A stretch of DNA of 7,464 nt, taken from positions 22,561 to 30,024 of the forward strand of contig MAGV01000058.1 in the NCBI GenBank assembly GCA_001717015.1, written 5' to 3'. The translations under genes were made by a program, and so were the position numbers. The DNA is from Candidatus Methanosuratincola petrocarbonis (ex Vanwonterghem et al. 2016). GTDB lineage: Archaea > Thermoproteota > Methanomethylicia > Methanomethylicales > Methanomethylicaceae. The notes under the pieces are model-generated. The model saw nothing but the letters and a program-made list of their open reading frames with translations. It searched no databases and was not told the DNA's origin. Shown here piece after piece: positions 1 to 6,163 of this stretch (the first letter of the stretch is position 1; every line of letters starts with the position of its first letter).

Positions 1-1
1 G

Positions 2-283
2 CGTCTATCTGAAAAGGGATTGGTAATTAGGGTTGACTACGAGGGTGTGCGACTGACTGAAACTGGCCGCGCGACGGCTAAGGCAGTGCTCTCAAGGCAC
101 AGGATACTCGAGTGTTTCTTCTATCAGTACCTGGGGATGGCGCCCGAGGAAGTGGCGGATGAAATCTGTGGGATCGAACACCACATAAGCGACAGGGTGC
201 TGGTGCGGCTCTACGAAAAGTTGGGCAGACCAAAATGTTGCCCGCACGGGAAGCCCATACCTATTAGCCTGAGGGAGGGTTGA
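2..283 (+). CDS. DtxR/MntR-family metal-dependent transcriptional regulator, 5' end cut by window edge
   Basis: This is the C-terminal part of a DtxR-family regulator. The frame is open from base 2 and continues left of the window; the TTG at 20 is an internal codon, not a start. The first residues (RLSEKGLV...YEGVRLTETG) match the wing of the winged-helix DNA-binding domain. The dimerisation and metal-binding domain follows, with RHRILE, then EVADEICGIEHHISD, and finally CPHGKPIP. By alignment from memory with DtxR, the primary metal-site Cys, Glu and His (C102, E105, H106) are kept in ICGIEH. The ancillary-site His and Glu of RHRILE are also kept, but the position of DtxR H98 is Ala (EVA for EVH). 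A Cys rather than Glu at the primary site suggests iron rather than manganese sensing. The protein ends six residues after the CPHGKPIP motif, so it has no C-terminal SH3-like domain. It directly precedes feoA and probably represses this operon when iron is plentiful; its promoter and operator lie outside the window. Confidence 0.9.
   Translation, partial: RLSEKGLVIRVDYEGVRLTETGRATAKAVLSRHRILECFFYQYLGMAPEEVADEICGIEHHISDRVLVRLYEKLGRPKCCPHGKPIPISLREG
274..279 (+). promoter_or_regulatory. Shine-Dalgarno site of feoA
   Basis: GGAGGG lies inside the last codons of the regulator gene and ends 6 nt before the ATG at 286. The alternative TTG at 280, which overlaps the regulator stop codon, would directly abut this site with no spacer. 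I therefore prefer the ATG at 286 as the feoA start. Confidence 0.65.
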
Positions 284-285
284 AT

Positions 286-723
286 ATGTTTGGCATTACC
301 GACGCTGCGTCAGCGTTCCTGTTTGGAACAAAGCCTGATAGACAGGTAATGAACAAAGATGATGGCAATGCATGCAGCGAAACTAGTTCTGAGCCTAAGG
401 TCGAAGAACCCTCTGATGATAATGAGAAAAATGAACAATGCATAATCAATGAATACTACAGGCTGTCCAAGAAAAAAAGGTATTCTCTGGAGGAGCTCGT
501 TCCCCTAGCCGCCCTGGAGGAGGGGCAGAAAGGCAAGATCATCCTCGCGGTTGGCGGTCGTAAACTGATTAGCAGGCTCTGCGATCTCGGTCTGACCCCT
601 GAGACTGAATTCAAGGTGCTTAAGAAGGGTCTATTGGAAGGTCCGATTATTCTCGAGATCAGGTCGTGCGAGCTGGCAATTGGCAGAGGGATAGCCTCCA
701 AGGTGCTAGTTAAGCCTCTGTGA
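286..723 (+). CDS. feoA: FeoA-domain protein with acidic N-terminal extension
   Basis: This is a FeoA-family protein of 145 residues, the small cytoplasmic partner of the ferrous iron transporter FeoB. The C-terminal 80 residues or so are a typical FeoA SH3-like domain: LEEGQKGKII, then a GG..L..RLCDLGLTPETEF segment, then GPIILEIRS and ending LAIGRGIASKVLV. Most FeoA proteins consist of little more than this domain. Here about 65 extra residues come first: a short hydrophobic start (MFGITDAASAFLFG), a low-complexity stretch rich in Asp, Glu, Ser and Asn, and a basic patch (RLSKKKRY). The extension has no motif I recognise and looks disordered. The gene begins 2 nt after the regulator stop and its own stop overlaps the GTG of feoB, so the three genes are probably one transcript. 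FeoA identity is firm; the role of the extension is unknown. Confidence 0.88.
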   Translation: MFGITDAASAFLFGTKPDRQVMNKDDGNACSETSSEPKVEEPSDDNEKNEQCIINEYYRLSKKKRYSLEELVPLAALEEGQKGKIILAVGGRKLISRLCDLGLTPETEFKVLKKGLLEGPIILEIRSCELAIGRGIASKVLVKPL

Positions 724-2702
724 GGCGATTTGGTGTGGTCGCAGAGAAGGATGTTGAACAAAAGGATATCGAGATCGCCCTCGTTGGGAACCCAAATGTA
801 GGCAAAAGTATGCTATTCAATCAACTGACCGGTCTCAACCAATCCGTTGGCAATTATCCTGGCAAAACCGTTGAGATTGCTAGGGGGACCCTGGTTTTCA
901 AGGGCTTCAGGATAGAGGTGGTTGATCTGCCGGGGATCTACTCGCTCTCGGCATTCTCCGATGAGGAGGTTGTAGCGAGGGATTACATCCTCTCTGGGAG
1001 CCCCGGTTTGATCGTGAACATCATTGATGCGATGGCACTCGAGCGTAACCTCTACCTCACTCTGCAGCTGATGGAGATGGGGGTAAGGCTTGTTCTTGCG
1101 CTCAACTTCGTCGAGGACGCAAAGAAGAAGGGCATTGAGATAGACGTCAATTCGCTGTCGAGGGAGCTGGGTATTCCCGTGATTGCAATCAACGCCGTTT
1201 CTGGTTTAGGGATATCGGAACTCATGGCCGCTGCGATAAAATATGCGACAGCCGAGCCTCCCAGGAGACCTAGGTACGGCAAGGAGGTGGAAATGCACTT
1301 ATCGGAGATCTCTCGAGCAATAAGGACCACTGACTTTGGAATACCTGAAAACCTCAGCCCTGAATGGGTCGCGATTAAGCTCTTGGAAGGGGATCCAATA
1401 ATATTGGAACGCTTCCCCAAGCTCGTGCACTTGGATCACAAGATCAAGACAATAAAGAACGAACTGGAGAGGGTTCATGGCGAAGAACCGAGCGTGGTGA
1501 TCGCATCCGAGAGGTACTCCGCAATACACAGGATCGTCAAGTCTTCATCTGTGTTGCATGCTTCCCCGATAACCACCGGCTCAGAAAAAGTAGAGGCTCT
1601 GCTGACTCACCGCTACTTTGGGTACCTTATATTGTTGCTTGTTTTGGGCGGGATGTTCTACTCGATTTTTGCCATCGGCGGGAAGATCTCTGAAATTTTT
1701 GATGGCGGCTTTAATCTTCTCATTGATCTAACACGGGGCGCATTGCTAAGCCAGGGGATAGCTGGCCCTGCCTTGGATCTGCTGCTTAATGGCATACTCT
1801 TCGGGGTGGCTGCAGCACTGTCGATAGTGGTCTCTTACATCCTGCTCTTCTACCTCGCGCTATCTATTCTCGAGGACACCGGCTACCTGCCTAGGGCAGC
1901 ATTCCTCCTCGACTCCTTAATGCACAAATTGGGCCTCCACGGAAAGGCATTCATACCGATGCTGCTTGGTTACGGATGCAGCGTCCCTGCGTGCATCTCT
2001 TGCAAGATAATGGAGACTTGGAAAGAGCGAATGATACTGGGGGCCCTGGTGGTTATGATCCCTTGCTCTGCAAGGTCGGTCATAATCCTCGGGGTAGCCG
2101 CGGAGTACCTCGGGTTCGCGGCTGCAATGGGGATATACCTTCTTGACATCCTGGTGGTAGTGGGCATCGGGCGCCTGCTCTTCAGGGCAATGCCTGGGGA
2201 GTCCGTGGGCCTCATAATGGAGATGCCGAGGATTCGGATGTTCAAGCTGTGGCTGGTTCTGAAAAAGACTTGGCTCAATACAAAGGACTTCGTCTTCATT
2301 GGTCTACCCCTAATCGTTGCCGGATCTTTCCTGATTGAGGCTCTACGGGTAACAGGCTTTCTGGATCAGGTCGTCTTGGCGTTGTCCCCATTCACTTACG
2401 GCCTTCTTGGGATGCCAGTGGCGGTTGGTATCTCGATTATCTTTGGGATGCTCAGGAAAGAAATGGCGCTCGTGATGCTGGCAACTTATGCTAATACGCT
2501 GGACTTCTCCTCAATAATGTCCCCGGTCCAGATGGCGGTATTCACTATATTCATGGTGCTGTACATGCCGTGCGTAGCGACCATCGCGGCATTGCTTAAG
2601 GAGTACAAGGTCAAGTGGACAGTCTTCATAGCGGCTTTAAACCTAGCCGTCGCCACAATAGTCGCCCTGGCTGCCAGACTCCTGCTCAGCCTAATCTTCT
2701 GA
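720..2702 (+). CDS. feoB: Ferrous iron transport protein B (FeoB), G-protein-coupled membrane transporter
   Basis: FeoB carries Fe(II) across the cytoplasmic membrane. The 660 residues fall within the usual length of the family. The N-terminal G domain shows G1 GNPNVGKS (residues 23-30), G2 around NYPGKT with T50, and G3 DLPGIYSL (69-76). G4 is NFVED (129-133), where the family has N-x-x-D, and G5 is INAVSG with Asn at 158 in place of the usual Ser. A helical guanine-nucleotide dissociation inhibitor-like region follows to about residue 290, then a membrane domain with two related halves. Its signatures are LPRAAFLLDSLM, LGLHGKAFIP, GYGCSVPAC (417-425), PCSAR (448-452) and PCVATI near 617-622. 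There is no FeoC-like tail. The GTG at 720 overlaps the feoA stop. An in-frame GTG at 735 would remove five residues and has GTGAGG 9 nt upstream, so either start is possible. It is probably iron-regulated together with the upstream DtxR-type gene. Confidence 0.95.
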   Translation: MRRFGVVAEKDVEQKDIEIALVGNPNVGKSMLFNQLTGLNQSVGNYPGKTVEIARGTLVFKGFRIEVVDLPGIYSLSAFSDEEVVARDYILSGSPGLIVNIIDAMALERNLYLTLQLMEMGVRLVLALNFVEDAKKKGIEIDVNSLSRELGIPVIAINAVSGLGISELMAAAIKYATAEPPRRPRYGKEVEMHLSEISRAIRTTDFGIPENLSPEWVAIKLLEGDPIILERFPKLVHLDHKIKTIKNELERVHGEEPSVVIASERYSAIHRIVKSSSVLHASPITTGSEKVEALLTHRYFGYLILLLVLGGMFYSIFAIGGKISEIFDGGFNLLIDLTRGALLSQGIAGPALDLLLNGILFGVAAALSIVVSYILLFYLALSILEDTGYLPRAAFLLDSLMHKLGLHGKAFIPMLLGYGCSVPACISCKIMETWKERMILGALVVMIPCSARSVIILGVAAEYLGFAAAMGIYLLDILVVVGIGRLLFRAMPGESVGLIMEMPRIRMFKLWLVLKKTWLNTKDFVFIGLPLIVAGSFLIEALRVTGFLDQVVLALSPFTYGLLGMPVAVGISIIFGMLRKEMALVMLATYANTLDFSSIMSPVQMAVFTIFMVLYMPCVATIAALLKEYKVKWTVFIAALNLAVATIVALAARLLLSLIF

Positions 2703-3171
2703 AGCCTGCCTTTATCCTCTGCAGGGTCTGGGCGAGGTGCTCTGGCATTACTTTGGTGGACGAAAGGACTGGCATGAAGTTGGTGTCCCCTGTCCACCTG
2801 GGTACAATGTGCATGTGCACATGCTCGAACCCAGCACCTGCCGCCTTTCCTATGTTGAACCCTATGTTGAACCCTTCTGGACGCATTTCCATTTTGAGCA
2901 CAGCAATTGAGTCCTTCAACAATCCGAAGAGCTCTTCTATCTCGTCCTTCTGAAGATCCTCGATACTCGTGACATGCCTGTATGGGGCTATCATCATGTG
3001 GCCGCTGTTGTAGGGGAACCTGTTTAGCATCCCAAACACTTTCATTCTCCGCTCAAAAATCAGGGCCTCTGAGTCCTCCTCGGACGGCTTTACGCAGAAT
3101 ATGCACCCATCTTTCTTTGCCCCGGACACGAACTCGCCGCGCCATGGCGCCCATAGTATCCTCTCTGCCAT
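2686..3171 (-). CDS. HIT-family nucleotide hydrolase/transferase (Ap4A-type)
   Basis: This is a histidine triad protein of 161 residues, a soluble enzyme acting on nucleotide phosphate bonds. The N-terminus (RILWAPWRGEFV) and the CIFC zinc-site pair (C23, C26) mark the branch that includes the Ap4A phosphorylase/hydrolase-like HIT proteins. LNRFPYNSGHMMIAPYRH follows at 49-66, where H66 probably also binds zinc. The HIT motif HVHMHIVP is at 117-124, with H119 as the expected nucleophile. Next comes PRWTGDTNFMPV, typical of this branch, and a TKVMPE segment. All key residues are present. The exact substrate (Ap4A, ADP, AMP-lysine or another) cannot be read from sequence. The ATG at 3171 has no SD but has a TATA-like element about 26 nt upstream, so the mRNA is probably leaderless. 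The last 17 nt overlap the end of feoB on the other strand. It appears to be a single-gene unit, unrelated to iron uptake. Confidence 0.93.
   Translation of the reverse strand: MAERILWAPWRGEFVSGAKKDGCIFCVKPSEEDSEALIFERRMKVFGMLNRFPYNSGHMMIAPYRHVTSIEDLQKDEIEELFGLLKDSIAVLKMEMRPEGFNIGFNIGKAAGAGFEHVHMHIVPRWTGDTNFMPVLSSTKVMPEHLAQTLQRIKAGFRRLG
2849..2872 (-). repeat. Perfect tandem 12-bp repeat inside the HIT gene
   Basis: Two identical copies of cctatgttgaac lie head to tail (2849-2860 and 2861-2872). They encode residues 101-108 of the HIT protein, FNIG twice, just before the catalytic motif. HIT relatives normally have a similar G-x-N-x-G pattern here, so the protein repeat is probably ancestral and only the exact nucleotide identity is notable. 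Confidence 0.8.
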
Positions 3172-3192
3172 GTATAGGAGTCTGCAAATGAT

Positions 3193-3207
3193 CTTTTTAA
3201 CTGTTTC
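3193..3207 (-). promoter_or_regulatory. Archaeal BRE/TATA promoter of the HIT gene
   Basis: Read on the minus strand, GAAAC (3207-3203) is followed by GTTAAAAAG (3201-3193). The A/T-rich core is centred about 26 nt before the ATG at 3171. This fits a TFB-recognition element plus TATA box, with transcription starting at or next to the start codon. No SD precedes the ATG, which agrees with a leaderless transcript. Confidence 0.55.
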
Positions 3208-3313
3208 AACTGACGTCGTTGCCCTCTAAGAAGTCGGCTCCTCTACGCAGTTTTTCCCTCTGCCGCGTATAGCTCATCCTAAAAGGAAATTAGCTTTAGC
3301 AGAGTATGCATTC

Positions 3314-4321
3314 CTAGCCGAGCATGATCCGCCCCAAGAGGGCGCTCAGCTCGAAGTTGCTATTGCAGAGTGCAGTCTCCAAGACCTTCTCGGCAGAGGC
3401 GGGCGTATCAAAGTACTTCCCTCCGATTGCAAGGGATGCTCTCAGAACCGAATTCTTTTCCAAGCCTGCGTACCTCCCCTTCTTTACCAAGCTGCCCTCT
3501 ACAAAACCACCCATGCTGAGGAACGCGCTGCAGGTATCTGGGTCATAGCTCATTAGATAACCCGTTTCTGGGTACCTCGAGTCGGAATAGCTGTTGAACT
3601 TCAATAGTAACGACTCCGCGAGGATTTTGTACTCCTCGTTAAGCGATAATGGGTTTGAGGAACCGAGCCCTATTCTGGTCGAAACAGAATACCCGAAGGC
3701 AGTCCTTTTAAGTGAAGGCGCGACCCATCCTGTAACTGACATTATTACCCTCATTGACTCCTGCCTGATGCTTCTATTCCCCTCCAAGATGTACTCTATT
3801 GTTGGCACCCCTCCCTTCCGTGCATTCGTCTCTGGGGAGAGCTCATTGATGTCCATGACGGCGTCCTTGCAGTAGAGCTGTGTCATGTAGCTTCCCCTGC
3901 CCGCGATTTGTATTGTGCTCGGAGACGAACGGTAGAGCTCGTAAGAGAGCCCGGCGAAGGCTTGATGCATTGCGTAATCCTTCCCATAAAACCTAATGCA
4001 GTACTTGCCGGCACGGTTGTACACCGAACCCCCGGTAACAACCATGCCCAAGAAGAGCCTCTTGAGGTCGCCTGAGTTGAACTTCGCTGCGACCTTCTTC
4101 ACATAATCGCTTTGGTAGTTCATGAGAAGGCCCAGGACCGCTGCCCCTGATACCTGCAGCATTATCACATTGTATTGCACATGGACCGTCTGCACCTCTG
4201 GTCCGCACTCTGAGATCAAAGCCCCCTCGAGCGAGAGCGCAGCCTGAATGGCTTCGTTTGCTGCGAGAAGTAGTAGTGCTAAACCTATTAGGCTCAGGAT
4301 CCGCCCTGCGATGGCTCTCAA
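3314..4321 (-). CDS. Membrane-anchored protein with a degenerate, probably nuclease-dead double LAGLIDADG fold
   Basis: This is a 335-residue protein, last in the operon. Two hydrophobic helices come first (about 8-31 and 52-67). Positive charges before helix 1 and after helix 2 place both termini in the cytoplasm. The rest resembles a two-repeat LAGLIDADG homing-endonuclease fold. Repeat 1 is RLFLGMVVTGGSVY (88-101), followed by YCIRFYGKD, AFAGLSYELY and YMTQLYCKDAVMDINELSPET. Repeat 2 is MRVIMSVTGWV (190-200), followed by LGSSNPLSLNEEYKILAESL. A closing segment (about 268-293) is FLSMGGFVEG and GLEKNSVL. The metal-binding acidic residue of each motif is replaced, by G97 in repeat 1 and T197 in repeat 2, so cleavage activity is unlikely. 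The TTG at 4321 is the only reasonable start, because the frame closes with a stop at 4342-4340; its SD is weak. It lies 13 nt after the JAMM gene. The fold assignment is my pattern reading; the function is unknown, with DNA binding at the membrane one possibility. Bacterial WhiA is a precedent for a non-cutting LAGLIDADG protein. Confidence 0.7.
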   Translation of the reverse strand: MRAIAGRILSLIGLALLLLAANEAIQAALSLEGALISECGPEVQTVHVQYNVIMLQVSGAAVLGLLMNYQSDYVKKVAAKFNSGDLKRLFLGMVVTGGSVYNRAGKYCIRFYGKDYAMHQAFAGLSYELYRSSPSTIQIAGRGSYMTQLYCKDAVMDINELSPETNARKGGVPTIEYILEGNRSIRQESMRVIMSVTGWVAPSLKRTAFGYSVSTRIGLGSSNPLSLNEEYKILAESLLLKFNSYSDSRYPETGYLMSYDPDTCSAFLSMGGFVEGSLVKKGRYAGLEKNSVLRASLAIGGKYFDTPASAEKVLETALCNSNFELSALLGRIMLG

Positions 4322-4334
4322 TATCAGTACCCGA

Positions 4335-4712
4335 CTATTCTACGGTGAATTCTATCTTAATTCCTTTGCTGTTGTAAGCCGCCACACTGTCCTTGCTGTA
4401 TGGATAGCCTGCTATGAGCATTACCCTCCCGTAGAAGTTATTCATGTCCTCGTCGGATGGGCTGTTGTCTCTGGAGGGGTGGGAGTGCGCGATTCCGATT
4501 ATGCTCAGGTCAAAAGGTATCATGTGGGTGGGGAAAGACGAGAAGCCTTCGCCATACGTCGAGAACGGAGGTATAAGGAACTCCTTTATTTCTGCCCTTT
4601 CTCCTCTGACCTTGCCGCGGATGAGCATGATGTTCTCGCGGGGGAAGACTTCCCTGCAAAGCTCGAGGAACGCCTCTAGAACCTGGCTGCTGACGAACAC
4701 TTGCTTTAACAC
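4335..4712 (-). CDS. Compact JAMM/MPN (JAB1) zinc metalloprotease
   Basis: This is a single-domain JAMM metalloprotease of 125 residues, expected to be cytoplasmic. The full catalytic signature is present: E26 in FPRENIML, then H76-S-H78-P, seven residues after H78 to S86, and D89 (pattern HxHx7Sx2D). H76, H78 and D89 should bind zinc, while E26 acts as general base. The context FSSFPTHMIPFDLSIIGIAHSHPS is typical of archaeal stand-alone JAMM proteins. Characterised archaeal members remove ubiquitin-like SAMP proteins from their targets; other JAMM proteins act on sulfur-carrier proteins or peptides. No ubiquitin-like or E1 gene is visible here, so the substrate is open. The GTG start at 4712 has GGCGGTG 7 nt upstream, overlapping the end of the symporter gene's stop. 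It lies 13 nt from the symporter stop and 13 nt from the next start, which argues for cotranscription. Confidence 0.9.
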   Translation of the reverse strand: MLKQVFVSSQVLEAFLELCREVFPRENIMLIRGKVRGERAEIKEFLIPPFSTYGEGFSSFPTHMIPFDLSIIGIAHSHPSRDNSPSDEDMNNFYGRVMLIAGYPYSKDSVAAYNSKGIKIEFTVE

Positions 4713-4725
4713 AGAACGGCACCGC

Positions 4726-6162
4726 CTAAGACTCCCTGATCTTCCTGCCTCCCTCGGGTATCTTCTCGAAAGAACCGAGGGTTATGTATGTGAGCGAGGA
4801 TACTACCAGCGTCCATAAGTTCATCGGGAGCCCAAGAGGGCTGAGCTTCAAGTAGTAGAGCGCTGTCGCAATCGCGAACCCTACGACGAGCGACGTCAAT
4901 GCAGAATATTTCCCGCCCTTGCCCCAAATGAAACTCCCAAGGACGAGCGGCGCTATTGGGAGCAGCAGTGAAGATGAAAGCACCGCGAGATCGACTATGA
5001 GCCCTGGCCTTGAGAGCGAAAAGATCATGCATCCCAATGCCAGAACAATCATTACTGACCTGCCAACCGAGATCTGCGCCTTCTGGCTCAACTTGGGGCG
5101 CAGTGGGAGGAAGACGTCCCGGATTGACATCGAGCTCAAGGTAAGGATTATGCTGTCTATGGTTGAGATCGATGCGGCGATTATCGCCACGAGCCCAAGT
5201 ATGGTGATCCATGGCGGCAAAATGCCCAAGAGAGTTGGCGTGACCGAGTCCCTATACGTGACCAGAGGGAACCCTCCTGCAGCCGTGGCACCCTTGAGGA
5301 CAATCCCTAGGGTACACACCATGACTGTGAAGATCAAGCCATACGCCCCGAAGAGTGTGATCATGCTCTTCTGCGCCTCCCTGCTCTTGGGCGCGAAGAG
5401 CCTCTGAACGACCTGTGGGTTCGTGATTGCGAAGAAGAACCAGGGGATCGTCATATTCAGGAAGGTCTGGGGCGTCCAGTAGCTGTTCGGCACATACCCC
5501 AACTCTCCCGAGAGGAATGAGAACGAGGGTAGGCTTGTTGCCCAGCTGACCACCCACGCCAATATCGTCACCCCGGCAACGATCATCAGGATCCCTTGGT
5601 AAACGTCAGTCCAGCCGACGCTCCAAACCCCTGCCACGACAGACCAGAGCAGAGCCAGAGATACTGCAATGAGGACTGCAAGGGTGAATGGAATGGTTCC
5701 GCCTGAAGCCCCTTCGGCTGCGAAGGCGATCCCCATTATCTGGGCAGACGAATAGGGGATCAGCGCAACCAGGGAGATCAGCGTCACAGCCATCCCGACC
5801 GCGGGGCTCCCGTACCTGTCGGTCAGGACCTCAGCCGGCGAGATGTAGCCGTATCTGCTGTGGAGCGAATAGTACTTTGGGGCCAAGTAATACAAGAGGA
5901 AGAGCGTGCCGACGAAGTACACAAGCTCAAACCCCATCGCCCCCACTCCGCTCTGGTAACTCAGGCCGACCAGCCCGATGAACATGAACGCGCTGTAAGT
6001 GGTGGCAGCATAAGAAAGGGATACTACAACCGACCCGAACCTGCCGCCAGCCGTGTAAAAATCCTTCACATCCTTCCTGAGCCGTTTTTTGGCAAACCAG
6101 GCTATTGTCGTACCCGCGGCAATGTAGACTGCTATAGCCAAGTAAGCTTGAAGCTCCTCCAA
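4726..6162 (-). CDS. SSS-family sodium:solute symporter
   Basis: This is a 478-residue polytopic membrane protein of the sodium:solute symporter family (Pfam SSF, LeuT fold). It has about 13 hydrophobic helices. Family landmarks appear in order: DFYTAGGRFG and SLSYAATTYSAFMFIG (34-62); GVWSVGWTDVYQG (178-190); NPQVVQRLFAPKSREAQ (248-264); and SISTIDSIILTLSSMSIRDV (331-350), which carries the Ser/Thr residues expected at the Na2 sodium site. The C-terminus is short and charged, with no regulatory domain. The family transports amino acids, organic acids, vitamins or sugars; the substrate cannot be told here. The TTG at 6162 is supported by a strong SD at 6169-6174, and the stop of the 54-aa gene is only 1 nt upstream. 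The downstream JAMM gene follows after 13 nt. Confidence 0.93.
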   Translation of the reverse strand: MEELQAYLAIAVYIAAGTTIAWFAKKRLRKDVKDFYTAGGRFGSVVVSLSYAATTYSAFMFIGLVGLSYQSGVGAMGFELVYFVGTLFLLYYLAPKYYSLHSRYGYISPAEVLTDRYGSPAVGMAVTLISLVALIPYSSAQIMGIAFAAEGASGGTIPFTLAVLIAVSLALLWSVVAGVWSVGWTDVYQGILMIVAGVTILAWVVSWATSLPSFSFLSGELGYVPNSYWTPQTFLNMTIPWFFFAITNPQVVQRLFAPKSREAQKSMITLFGAYGLIFTVMVCTLGIVLKGATAAGGFPLVTYRDSVTPTLLGILPPWITILGLVAIIAASISTIDSIILTLSSMSIRDVFLPLRPKLSQKAQISVGRSVMIVLALGCMIFSLSRPGLIVDLAVLSSSLLLPIAPLVLGSFIWGKGGKYSALTSLVVGFAIATALYYLKLSPLGLPMNLWTLVVSSLTYITLGSFEKIPEGGRKIRES

Positions 6163-6163
6163 T

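Noticed and set aside
280..285. TTG at 280 as the feoA start, overlapping the regulator stop
   Set aside because: The GGAGGG site would directly abut it with no spacer, whereas the ATG at 286 has normal 6-nt spacing. It is not excluded.
456..761. A 101-codon minus-strand open frame opposite feoA
   Set aside because: It lies opposite the clear FeoA domain, shows no domain pattern and has a composition typical of the antisense shadow of a real gene.
3225..3236. On the minus strand, CTTCTTAGAGGG resembles a short piece of conserved small-subunit rRNA
   Set aside because: Only about 12 bases match and the flanks do not continue into rRNA sequence, so it is probably chance.
3172..3313. A possible tRNA or small RNA in the 142-nt gap between the HIT and LAGLIDADG-like genes
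   Set aside because: I found no cloverleaf, T-loop or strong hairpin. Apart from the HIT promoter I see only weak T-rich runs that might help termination.
4248..4679. A 143-codon plus-strand open frame opposite the JAMM gene
   Set aside because: The minus strand carries a complete JAMM catalytic signature; the plus-strand product shows no family features.
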